Shown in pieces: positions 34,298 to 41,711 of a stretch of 64,000 bases of DNA; the first letter of the stretch is position 1, and every line of letters begins with the position of its first letter. Source of the DNA: Leptolyngbya sp. Cla-17 (GTDB lineage Bacteria > Cyanobacteriota > Cyanobacteriia > Leptolyngbyales > Leptolyngbyaceae); contig NZ_JAEVYN010000003.1 in NCBI RefSeq assembly GCF_016807185.1, positions 248,001-312,000 on the forward strand, in the 5' to 3' direction. The position numbers were made by a program, and so were the translations under genes. Below the pieces are notes generated by a model that was not told where the DNA came from, did not search any database, and saw nothing but the letters and a program-made list of their open reading frames with translations.

Positions 34298-36712
34298 ATG
34301 CAAACCCACGATCGCGAAGTTACGCTAAAGCTCAACTCTCGCCCCTTGAAATATGTATATTTGGTTCGAGATCGAGAGGAATTCCTTGACGCTATAGCCT
34401 TATACACGCAAATATGGGGCGGTTTTGCTAATGTAATCTTACCGATCCCGAACGGTGACGCTGAAATTAGTGATTTCAGAACAACTCTTCAGTGGATAAA
34501 CCCTGATTACATTTTTGTACCGCACGAAGGGTTACCACCACAAGTATCCCAAGTCTTGGATCAATTGCCAGTTCTACTTCGTCCAATTTCAAGAGATGAA
34601 GTTCAGAAACATATTAATGGCTCTAGAGATGATTTGCTTCGCTTATTTGGCGGTGTAATATCACGGATGGAGACTATTCTTCCCGTTATTTATCCTGAAG
34701 GTTTGGAGGAGAGTAACATCCGGCTTGTAGAGGAGGGTACCTCTTATAATTTTGAACTTGCTGTACAAGTAGGAACTCCAACACAAAAATTTCAAAACTA
34801 CCTTGGTCAACGTTTAGGAGCTACTACATATTCTAGACCTACAGATATTAAAGAGCTTTTGAAGCTTAGTCTAGTCATCTCCAAATATATGAATCCTATT
34901 CAATTAACTATGGATAGGACTGGGACAAGATTTGAGTTATTTTATTCCTACTTAATGATGGTAGATGACCCTGAAACCTTGTGTATTTTTCTTGATGACG
35001 GTCAAAATATTGATATTGCCGCTGCTTTTTGGAATACTCGATGGAAGTTTCCGAAAAATAAGATAATTTTGCCAAAAGCTAATTTCTTAAATAACATTGA
35101 AAGTCTTACCTTGTTAATTGTTCAGTTCATCCCTTTTATCAGAGCGATATATATTACAGTCGCGTCCACACCGGAAGACGCTGCGGTAATGCATGAAAAT
35201 TTGAAGAGTGCCTTTGCTACAGCAGGACACGAAATATTGGTTAAAGTCTGCCATTCAAACTTCAAATTCGATTCTATTATTGGACATCTTTATTCTGATG
35301 AAACAACCAATTTTACTCGTTCAATCGGTGGAAACGGTTCTGTTCGATTTGTGCCCTTAACCCCCATGGGTCACACAAATACTGAATTTACATTTGGCTA
35401 TACCGCAGAAGTCAAATTTGAATCAGGCTCAAAATTCTTTAGTCCTAACACTCGCAAGAACTCTATTCTGCTTACAAACGAGCTGCAAAGGATTGAGTAT
35501 GCAGAAAACAATAAAGAAAATTTTGGAGAACTTTGGTTACGAAGAGACTTACCAGTAAGAGCCACACCAAAAGGAATTACAGGAATTACATTGCCAGGGA
35601 GAGAAGCTTGTTTCTATATTCACCCTGATGAAGTTGTCATTAGTACACAGGTAAAGGAAGCTGGCTTAGAAGTTAAACTTAACAAACACACTCGGTATGC
35701 TCAGGGATTAGTTAAACGGTTGAATGGATTAGGAGAGGTTGTTAGTTTATTGAACACTGGGGGTTCAGAAATTATTGCTGCTCTTGTGGCTCATAGAGCA
35801 GAACAGCAGGGTCTATATAGAGATGGAATCATTACTTTTCTAGAAAAGAACTATGGATTTGATAAAAAGAAAATAAATGAAATTCTTAATCAGAAACTTT
35901 CACCTTTACTAGCAAGCGGACTTATAAGACGTGGGTATCCTTTGCAATGCCCAAATTGTAATTTACAGGACTGGTTTTCTCTAGAAGAAATTAGTGAGTT
36001 TGTCGATTGTAGGGGTTGTGCTGAAAATTTTCAAATTCCATTGCATGGATTACAGTTTACTTATAAACCTAACGAACTAGTAGCCCGTTTAGTTCAGGAG
36101 GGCGGACTTGTGGTTTTAATGACTGCTGCCTTATTTAGAAAAATTCCATCTTCAACTTCAGGCTTTATTCAATTCGGTGGTGATATCTTTCAAGCAGGTA
36201 GCAAGACAAATTTTGCAGAAATCGATCTATTCTGGTTGTCTGAAGATACACTTGTTATTTCAGAGTGTAAATCATTATTTGTTTCTAGCGATAAAGCCGA
36301 TCAGCATCAAACAGATGAAAGACTTGCTGATATCCAGAAATCAGTTGAAAAGAACATTGATGTAGCTGTATTGATTAATGCGCGAGTTCTCATCCTAAGC
36401 GTAAGTACAAACTTAGTTGAGCTATCGAAGTTATTTGAGATTGTAGATAATGTTGCGCCTAAAGCAAGAGAGAACAATGTTGGCTTACATCTAGCGATTA
36501 ATGGAAAGTTTTTTGTGGCTGGAGACACAGACGGAGTAGAGCCACGAAGAATTCGATTAAATGCTCTATTAGTAGAAGATGAGCCTCAACTGCATGAGGC
36601 TTTTGTAGGAGAGTCACCGGATCACTATGGTGGAACAGTTGGTGCCAGGGGAATTTTTGACATTGAAGTTTTTGAGAGTTGGGAGCAAGAATTAAAGTTG
36701 CAAGGTTCATAA
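34298..36712 (+). CDS. Zinc-ribbon and PD-(D/E)XK nuclease-like protein, DISARM-associated
   Basis: I know no named family for this 804-residue protein. Its N-terminal 400 residues look like an alpha/beta fold of unknown type. Cys551-Pro-Asn-Cys554 and Cys571-Arg-Gly-Cys574 form a zinc ribbon. A following alpha/beta segment has Glu641-Ile-Asp643 and, after a strand, Glu656-Cys-Lys658 (TLVISECKS), the D...ExK pattern of restriction-type nucleases; an adjacent helix HQTDERLADIQKSVEK and strand VAVLINAR fit that fold. ATG 34298 has GAGGA upstream. It follows drmMI by 35 bp and is AT-richer than it. A nuclease effector for this DISARM variant is a reasonable inference. Confidence 0.6.
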   Translation: MQTHDREVTLKLNSRPLKYVYLVRDREEFLDAIALYTQIWGGFANVILPIPNGDAEISDFRTTLQWINPDYIFVPHEGLPPQVSQVLDQLPVLLRPISRDEVQKHINGSRDDLLRLFGGVISRMETILPVIYPEGLEESNIRLVEEGTSYNFELAVQVGTPTQKFQNYLGQRLGATTYSRPTDIKELLKLSLVISKYMNPIQLTMDRTGTRFELFYSYLMMVDDPETLCIFLDDGQNIDIAAAFWNTRWKFPKNKIILPKANFLNNIESLTLLIVQFIPFIRAIYITVASTPEDAAVMHENLKSAFATAGHEILVKVCHSNFKFDSIIGHLYSDETTNFTRSIGGNGSVRFVPLTPMGHTNTEFTFGYTAEVKFESGSKFFSPNTRKNSILLTNELQRIEYAENNKENFGELWLRRDLPVRATPKGITGITLPGREACFYIHPDEVVISTQVKEAGLEVKLNKHTRYAQGLVKRLNGLGEVVSLLNTGGSEIIAALVAHRAEQQGLYRDGIITFLEKNYGFDKKKINEILNQKLSPLLASGLIRRGYPLQCPNCNLQDWFSLEEISEFVDCRGCAENFQIPLHGLQFTYKPNELVARLVQEGGLVVLMTAALFRKIPSSTSGFIQFGGDIFQAGSKTNFAEIDLFWLSEDTLVISECKSLFVSSDKADQHQTDERLADIQKSVEKNIDVAVLINARVLILSVSTNLVELSKLFEIVDNVAPKARENNVGLHLAINGKFFVAGDTDGVEPRRIRLNALLVEDEPQLHEAFVGESPDHYGGTVGARGIFDIEVFESWEQELKLQGS

Positions 36713-36723
36713 TCAAGCTATAC

Positions 36724-36998
36724 CTATAGTTCTTTGATCATTTCTGCCACAATTTTCCCAAAACTCATTACCCCCTGCAAACCTGCTCCTGGGTGTGTTC
36801 CAGTTCCAGCACAATAAAGATTTGAAATGTCTTCGCTTTGGTTATGAGGGCGAAACCGAGCAGATTGAAATAGTGTTGGCTCTACTGAAAATGCACTTCC
36901 CTTGTAGCTATTCAACTCATTTCAAAAATAGAGAGGGTTAATGACACGCTCCGTAACAATGTGCTGTGATAGGTCCGGTAGATAGTGCTGCTCTAGGT
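36724..36998 (-). pseudogene. C-terminal remnant of a phytoene desaturase-family (CrtI-like) oxidoreductase
   Basis: On the minus strand the frame reads YLEQHYLPDLSQHIVTERVI, then an in-frame TGA, then GSAFSVEPTLFQSARFRPHN and LYCAGTGTHPGAGLQGVMSF with a normal C-terminus. These are classic C-terminal signatures of CrtI-type carotenoid desaturases. The FAD-binding N-terminus and most of the protein are absent. It is an island of decayed core-metabolism sequence inside the defence region. The rest of the gap 36999-37267 shows no gene. Confidence 0.75.
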
Positions 36999-37267
36999 AT
37001 GAATAATGGCATCCCGGTGAGGCTCGTCATTTCCTGCCAATTGGTTCCATCCAAATTGGGAACTGGAGCTAATGCGTCTAGCAGTCACACGGTAAGAAAA
37101 AAGGAAAGATGACCAACAAAAAACTAGAGCCAAAGCGGGCGAGGGTCAAATGAGCCTGCTGTAACCATCCAGCGTTACAAACCTTTATCAACCCTATCCG
37201 GATTAATTAGGCTTCTCTTTGAATCCCATGACATTCCGCTGCCCCTATTACACGCGAACAAAAACTC

Positions 37268-39052
37268 ATGAGCCAAGTAATCACTCCAAAAAGAAGTGTT
37301 CCGCCTATTCCTGTTACTCTTAACTGCTCCGGTGGTATTTCGTTGGGCGCTTATATGGCAGGAATTTTCTATGAATTGATCAAGGAAGCCGTTAAGCCAG
37401 ATTCAAAGATTATTGTTGATATTATTACTGGCGCTTCTGCCGGAGCCATGACAGGAGCGATCGCAGCTTACTACCTACTGCGAGAAAATCGTGAGCGCAT
37501 ACTTAGCGAACCTGTAGAAGACAACATCTTCTACAAAGCTTGGGTCGAAAAAATCGATATGGAAGGAATCGATCGCTTGGGCTTTGCTCCAGAAGATGGA
37601 CAGTGGAGTGTACTATCCGGTAAAAAGATTGCAGAAATTGCAGAATTAATCACACAAGAGCCTCTAGCTATAGAAAAGACACAACCTCTTGCTCTGCTCA
37701 TGACTCTGACAAATCTTCAGGGTCTTTTGAAGGACACTAAATTCAAGACTGAAGATGGAGATTCAATTCATGTACTTTCCAGTGCGGAAACTCGTCTCTT
37801 TCTTTTCCATTCAGAGCTAGATACTGAAAAAGTTAATTCAATGTGGAGAAAAGTCATCACTGGTGGACGAGCATCTGGCGCTTTTCCTGTTGCTTTCCCA
37901 CCCGTTACAGATGACTCGCGGATAGATAGCCCGAATCTTGAGAATCTAGTTGATGATTACAAAGACTCATACGATAAAGGCTTGCTAAAAGATATTGTTG
38001 GTTCAGATCCCAACAAGAAGGAATTTGTTTTTTCTTATACAGATGGAGGCGTATTGGACGGATTGCCCATTGGCAAAGGAATTCAAATCGAGAATGATCT
38101 TCTGTCAAATACGCACTATCCATCAGATGCTAACCCTTTCAAGAAATACTGGACAGAGTTGGGGTTGAATCTAGATGGACTAAAGCTTGATCTAGACAAT
38201 GATGTTACTCAAAACGAGAATCGTAGACGATATGTCTACATCCAACCTAAACCAGTAAACAAGTTGGAGACTCTGCAAAAAGAAGAACCGAGCTTATTTC
38301 AGAAATATTTTCCGATGCTAACGGTCGCTATCAAAGCATTAACGTTGACTAAAACCGAGCATGATGCGATTAGGCTTCAAGAAATTCGGGAACGCAATGA
38401 AGCTTATAAGCGAGAATTTGAAAATCGAAGAAATCTACGCGACTTGCTAAAAAAACAATTCGGTTCTCTACCTTTATCTTCAGAAATAAAAGACAAATTA
38501 GAGGAACCTCTGCCTTATCGCTCCATTCAATTGAATCGTATCTCTCCCAGTACTATTGGCAAGATTAAAGGAATCAAAAAACTAGAAGCGATCGACAAAG
38601 CGTTATCCAAGAATAGTTACATTCAAACAAAGCTTGATGAAGGTGACACAGCAGGTTTACTGGCTAGTGACTTCTTTGGAGCCTTTGGTGGCTTCTTTGA
38701 CAAACGCTATCGCGAACATGATTTCTTGTTAGGTAGACTATCGGGACTCGTCTGGCTGCACCAGCGTTGTTCCGATCTTCAAATTAGTGATGGGGAAATT
38801 CAAAACCTTGTTGAGCAAATTGAAGGGGTACATGGACAGAAATTTCTGACTGAAGATCCCACATTGGCAAGCTTACGATTAAGCCAAAAAGTTAGGATTG
38901 CTAGAATCTTGCTTCGCTCCATTAGGATTATTTTGATAGAAGCTAAATCATCTCTTCTCAAGATTTTAAGCTTCTTACCCATTATCCTAATTGGAACTTT
39001 TGAACTATTGTTAACGGGGATGATGAAAGTTTTTCAAGCCTTTAGAAATTAA
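37268..39052 (+). CDS. Patatin-like phospholipase with C-terminal membrane segments
   Basis: A 594-residue patatin-type lipase. The oxyanion loop is CSGGISLGAYMAG (residues 20-32), the nucleophile Ser57 lies in GASAG (55-59), and the catalytic Asp259 is in DGGVLDG. The C-terminal 60 residues contain hydrophobic helices (KILSFLPIILIGTFELLLTG), so it should sit at a membrane. Patatin-like proteins act as membrane-degrading effectors in some anti-phage systems (for example CapV in CBASS), but no cyclase is visible here. It is a single gene, 215 bp from the CrtI remnant, in an AT-rich stretch. Confidence 0.8.
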   Translation: MSQVITPKRSVPPIPVTLNCSGGISLGAYMAGIFYELIKEAVKPDSKIIVDIITGASAGAMTGAIAAYYLLRENRERILSEPVEDNIFYKAWVEKIDMEGIDRLGFAPEDGQWSVLSGKKIAEIAELITQEPLAIEKTQPLALLMTLTNLQGLLKDTKFKTEDGDSIHVLSSAETRLFLFHSELDTEKVNSMWRKVITGGRASGAFPVAFPPVTDDSRIDSPNLENLVDDYKDSYDKGLLKDIVGSDPNKKEFVFSYTDGGVLDGLPIGKGIQIENDLLSNTHYPSDANPFKKYWTELGLNLDGLKLDLDNDVTQNENRRRYVYIQPKPVNKLETLQKEEPSLFQKYFPMLTVAIKALTLTKTEHDAIRLQEIRERNEAYKREFENRRNLRDLLKKQFGSLPLSSEIKDKLEEPLPYRSIQLNRISPSTIGKIKGIKKLEAIDKALSKNSYIQTKLDEGDTAGLLASDFFGAFGGFFDKRYREHDFLLGRLSGLVWLHQRCSDLQISDGEIQNLVEQIEGVHGQKFLTEDPTLASLRLSQKVRIARILLRSIRIILIEAKSSLLKILSFLPIILIGTFELLLTGMMKVFQAFRN

Positions 39053-39198
39053 AGTCTCACGTCAACCTTGCTTTGAATGAGCTTTCTACTTGTGACTTTC
39101 TACTTGTGAACTACTTCTATCGTTTTTTTGTGAGTGATCTTCACCCTCTACCTAGTTTTTGTGATCCACTTTAATCAAATTCAGTGTGCGAAGACGAA

Positions 39199-39633
39199 AT
39201 GAAACCTTTGCAGTTAGTTCTTCTCTTCAAGATCATCTTGACGTTTGGACTCTGGAGCGTGCCACTACTCGGGTTCCCTTCATCCTGGCTGATAGCAATA
39301 GGATTCCCCAATCCAGAAGATACGATCGTGTTTATACGTTTGCTAGGAGCAGCTTATTTTGCTTTGGGGGCAGGATATGTCCTGGGATACCGTGACTTTA
39401 GTAGAAACAAAGATATTGGTAATGCTGTAACAGTTGGCATTATCAGTAACGGTTTAGCATGTATTATTCTGCTGATCTTCGGAATACTCGGTAGCTGGAG
39501 TGACTGGGGTATCTGGGCACAAGCTTTCATGTGGGGGTCTGCTGTTGCTACTGGGTTAATTACCTGTGGGCTGGTAGTTTCTCCCGCTACAAGCCGGGAA
39601 AGCTCTGACGTTAGTCAAAATCAAACTAAATGA
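39199..39633 (+). CDS. Small integral membrane protein, about four helices
   Basis: The protein of about 144 residues has four hydrophobic segments (roughly LVLLFKIILTFGLWSVPLL, FIRLLGAAYFALGAGYVLG, AVTVGIISNGLACIILLIFG and AFMWGSAVATGLITCGLVV) and a short polar tail. ATG 39199 is used; GTG 39184 would add five residues. I do not recognise the family. It lies between the patatin gene and the kinase gene on the same strand, so it could serve either, or be unrelated. Confidence 0.55.
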   Translation: MKPLQLVLLFKIILTFGLWSVPLLGFPSSWLIAIGFPNPEDTIVFIRLLGAAYFALGAGYVLGYRDFSRNKDIGNAVTVGIISNGLACIILLIFGILGSWSDWGIWAQAFMWGSAVATGLITCGLVVSPATSRESSDVSQNQTK

Positions 39634-39667
39634 ATTAAAACAGTAGATCGGGTTCACAAGTGGCAAA

Positions 39668-40657
39668 TTGCACTCAAAAGATTGTTGCGGACAATATTTG
39701 GTAGTTTGGGAAAACAATAATCTTACGGAGAGAAGCCCTGCTCTGATAACCAATTTTTTCCCTATCATTGAAATTCCAGACGATGCTGCTCAAGCTGAAG
39801 AAGCAATGGGCACAAAGTTCAAGTTCTGGTTCCACCATCCAGAATTAGGGAATTGTCTCTTCAAATTGGCTCGTTCCAATACTGGCGAAGACTGGTCTGA
39901 GAAAATCGCTGCTGAACTTGCTCGATTATTGGGCTTGCCCCACACGACCTATGAGCTGGCTACCTGGCAGGGACAACCTGGGGTAATCTCGCCAAGCTTC
40001 CTTCCTAAAAGCACTGCACTCATTCACGGCAATGACATCCTTGCAGGTTTGGTATCCATCTATCCCAAAAATCAAGGCTATAAACTTTCCCAGCACACAA
40101 TCACAATCGTTCTTGAAGCACTCAAAAGTCCTGGTTTAAAAAGCCCTCTTAACTGGACTCCACTCGCAGGCATCGCTGAGGCTATCTCTACCTTTGTGGG
40201 CTATTTGCTTCTGGATGCTTGGATTAGCAATGGCGATCGCCACCATGAAAATTGGGGCTTTGTCGTTCAGTTGCCTGAAGGAATTCCTCATCTGGCTCCC
40301 ACCTATGATCATGCCTCCTGCTTGGGGCGAGAACTGCTTGACGCAACCCGACAGAAACGGATTCAGTATCGAACCATTCAACAATATGTCCAAAAATCAA
40401 GATCTGCTTTTTACCAGCAGGAAAGCGATAAGCAGCTAATGTTAACGTTCGATGTCTTTGCAGCGATCGCTCATGACTACCCAAGGTCAGCGACAATATG
40501 GTTAGATCAATTAGCTAAAGTCCCACTTCAAGCGGTCAAAGCGCTCTTTGAGCGAATCCCGGCAAGCCGAATCTCACCACTTGCTCTAGAATTCGGTCAC
40601 CAGATGCTTGAAATCAACAGAAGTAGGCTACTGCATTTACGAAAGGATTTGAATTGA
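39668..40657 (+). CDS. HipA-like kinase-fold protein
   Basis: The 329-residue protein has the HipA/PI-kinase-like core: Lys66 in LFKLARS as the ATP lysine, Glu79 in WSEKIAAELA, catalytic loop SNGDRHHENWGF with Asp190 and Asn195, and metal-binding Asp214 in TYDHASC. It lacks the HipA N-subdomain, which seems to be in the overlapping next gene. It may phosphorylate a protein or aminoacyl-tRNA synthetase, as HipA toxins do. Its stop overlaps the next start (TTGA). The start is uncertain: TTG 39668 or TTG 39698, since sequence before ATG 39806 still looks coding. No HipB-like HTH gene is seen. Confidence 0.72.
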   Translation: MHSKDCCGQYLVVWENNNLTERSPALITNFFPIIEIPDDAAQAEEAMGTKFKFWFHHPELGNCLFKLARSNTGEDWSEKIAAELARLLGLPHTTYELATWQGQPGVISPSFLPKSTALIHGNDILAGLVSIYPKNQGYKLSQHTITIVLEALKSPGLKSPLNWTPLAGIAEAISTFVGYLLLDAWISNGDRHHENWGFVVQLPEGIPHLAPTYDHASCLGRELLDATRQKRIQYRTIQQYVQKSRSAFYQQESDKQLMLTFDVFAAIAHDYPRSATIWLDQLAKVPLQAVKALFERIPASRISPLALEFGHQMLEINRSRLLHLRKDLN

Positions 40658-41412
40658 AAACCCTATTTTTAGCTTGGCAAGACCCAACCTCCAGAACCTG
40701 GTTCCCGGTAGGTAAGCTAACTTCTGAAGGTGGGTTGTATTATTTTAGCTACCTTCAAGGAGCTATTCAAGCCAAAGAACAAGCGAACTTTCAACCTCTA
40801 TGGTCATTTCCCGACCTCTACCATTGCTATAGCTCTGCTGAACTTTTTCCACTCTTTGCAAACCGCCTTCTTCGCCCTTCCCGCCCTGACTACAAAAATT
40901 TTGTGCAGTGGCTCAATATTCCTGAGCAACAAGACGATCCGATCGCTCTCCTGGCTCGCAGTGGTGGAAAACGTAAGACTGATAGCCTTGAGGTTTTCCC
41001 TTGCCCAGAGCGTGATGAGCAGGGCAACTATCATGTTCACTTCTTTGCCCACGGACTGCGCCACTTCCCCGAAGCCATTCAGCAGTATGTTCAGTCTCTT
41101 CAGCCCGAAACTCCATTGCTCGTAACCCATGACCTTCAAAACCCAGTTGATTCTCGTGCCCTGATCCTGAGAACAAAGGATTTACACTTCGTTGGTTACT
41201 GCCCTCGTTACCTCACCCAAGATTTCTTTGAACTAATCTGCCAGTTTCCTCAACAGGTGAACGTAACCGTAGAGCGAGTAAATCCTTCACCAACACCGCT
41301 CCAATTCCGTCTGCTCTGTAATTTGACCGCTGCCTGGTCAGAAAATTTTCATCCCTTCTCTAGCCCAATTTATCAACCTCTAGTCAAAGATGAGTTTGGA
41401 GCGATCGCCTGA
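40654..41412 (+). CDS. HIRAN-domain protein with HipA N-terminal-like start
   Basis: The 252-residue protein begins like a HipA N-subdomain (LFLAWQDPTSRTWFPVGKL, then GLYYFSYLQGA). Its second half has a HIRAN-like fold (NPVDSRALILRTKDLHFVGY and CPRYL, about residues 160-190). HIRAN domains bind DNA ends or damaged DNA in helicases and in some defence proteins. It starts at TTG 40654 inside the stop of the kinase gene, so the two are translated together. The pair looks like a HipA kinase split into two chains, with a DNA-sensing domain added to the small chain. Function as toxin, antitoxin or sensor is unknown. Confidence 0.65.
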   Translation: MKTLFLAWQDPTSRTWFPVGKLTSEGGLYYFSYLQGAIQAKEQANFQPLWSFPDLYHCYSSAELFPLFANRLLRPSRPDYKNFVQWLNIPEQQDDPIALLARSGGKRKTDSLEVFPCPERDEQGNYHVHFFAHGLRHFPEAIQQYVQSLQPETPLLVTHDLQNPVDSRALILRTKDLHFVGYCPRYLTQDFFELICQFPQQVNVTVERVNPSPTPLQFRLLCNLTAAWSENFHPFSSPIYQPLVKDEFGAIA

Positions 41413-41711
41413 CTTAACACTTGCAAAAGTGGCGATCGAGAGAAGCGATCGCGCCATTGGTTAGTCGAGCGGATTAGAGAAGATGCTGCGTACTTGCTCG
41501 AGGATGATGACAACGAAGCAGAATTCAGTAATTAGGTAACGACCCGTCAGTACCTTGATATGATTGGCTTGTGCGATTTTCCCGACATATGGGCACCGGG
41601 CGATGACGACTATTAAGACTAGCCAGACAGCCTTGCCTCTTCACTGAATGGTTAAGTTTGCGCCAGCCAGAAGTGGGCATCCTAGAAGGTGGCACTCAAC
41701 AGGTATCATTA
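41413..41711 (+). other. Gap with decayed open frames
   Basis: The plus strand from about 41459 reads WLVERIREDAAYLLEDDDNE, then stop, and in the same frame TTRQYLDMIGLCDFPDIWAP to a stop near 41615. One internal TAG separates two protein-like pieces, suggesting a dead gene of about 50-60 residues. I cannot assign it. Nothing else is seen before the helicase start. Confidence 0.3.

Noticed and set aside
37268..39052. CBASS system based on the patatin gene
   Set aside because: No CD-NTase-like cyclase is seen in the neighbourhood.
39668..41412. Classical hipBA toxin-antitoxin
   Set aside because: There is no HTH-type HipB gene nearby, and the HipA parts are split over two chains, so the classical label does not fit.
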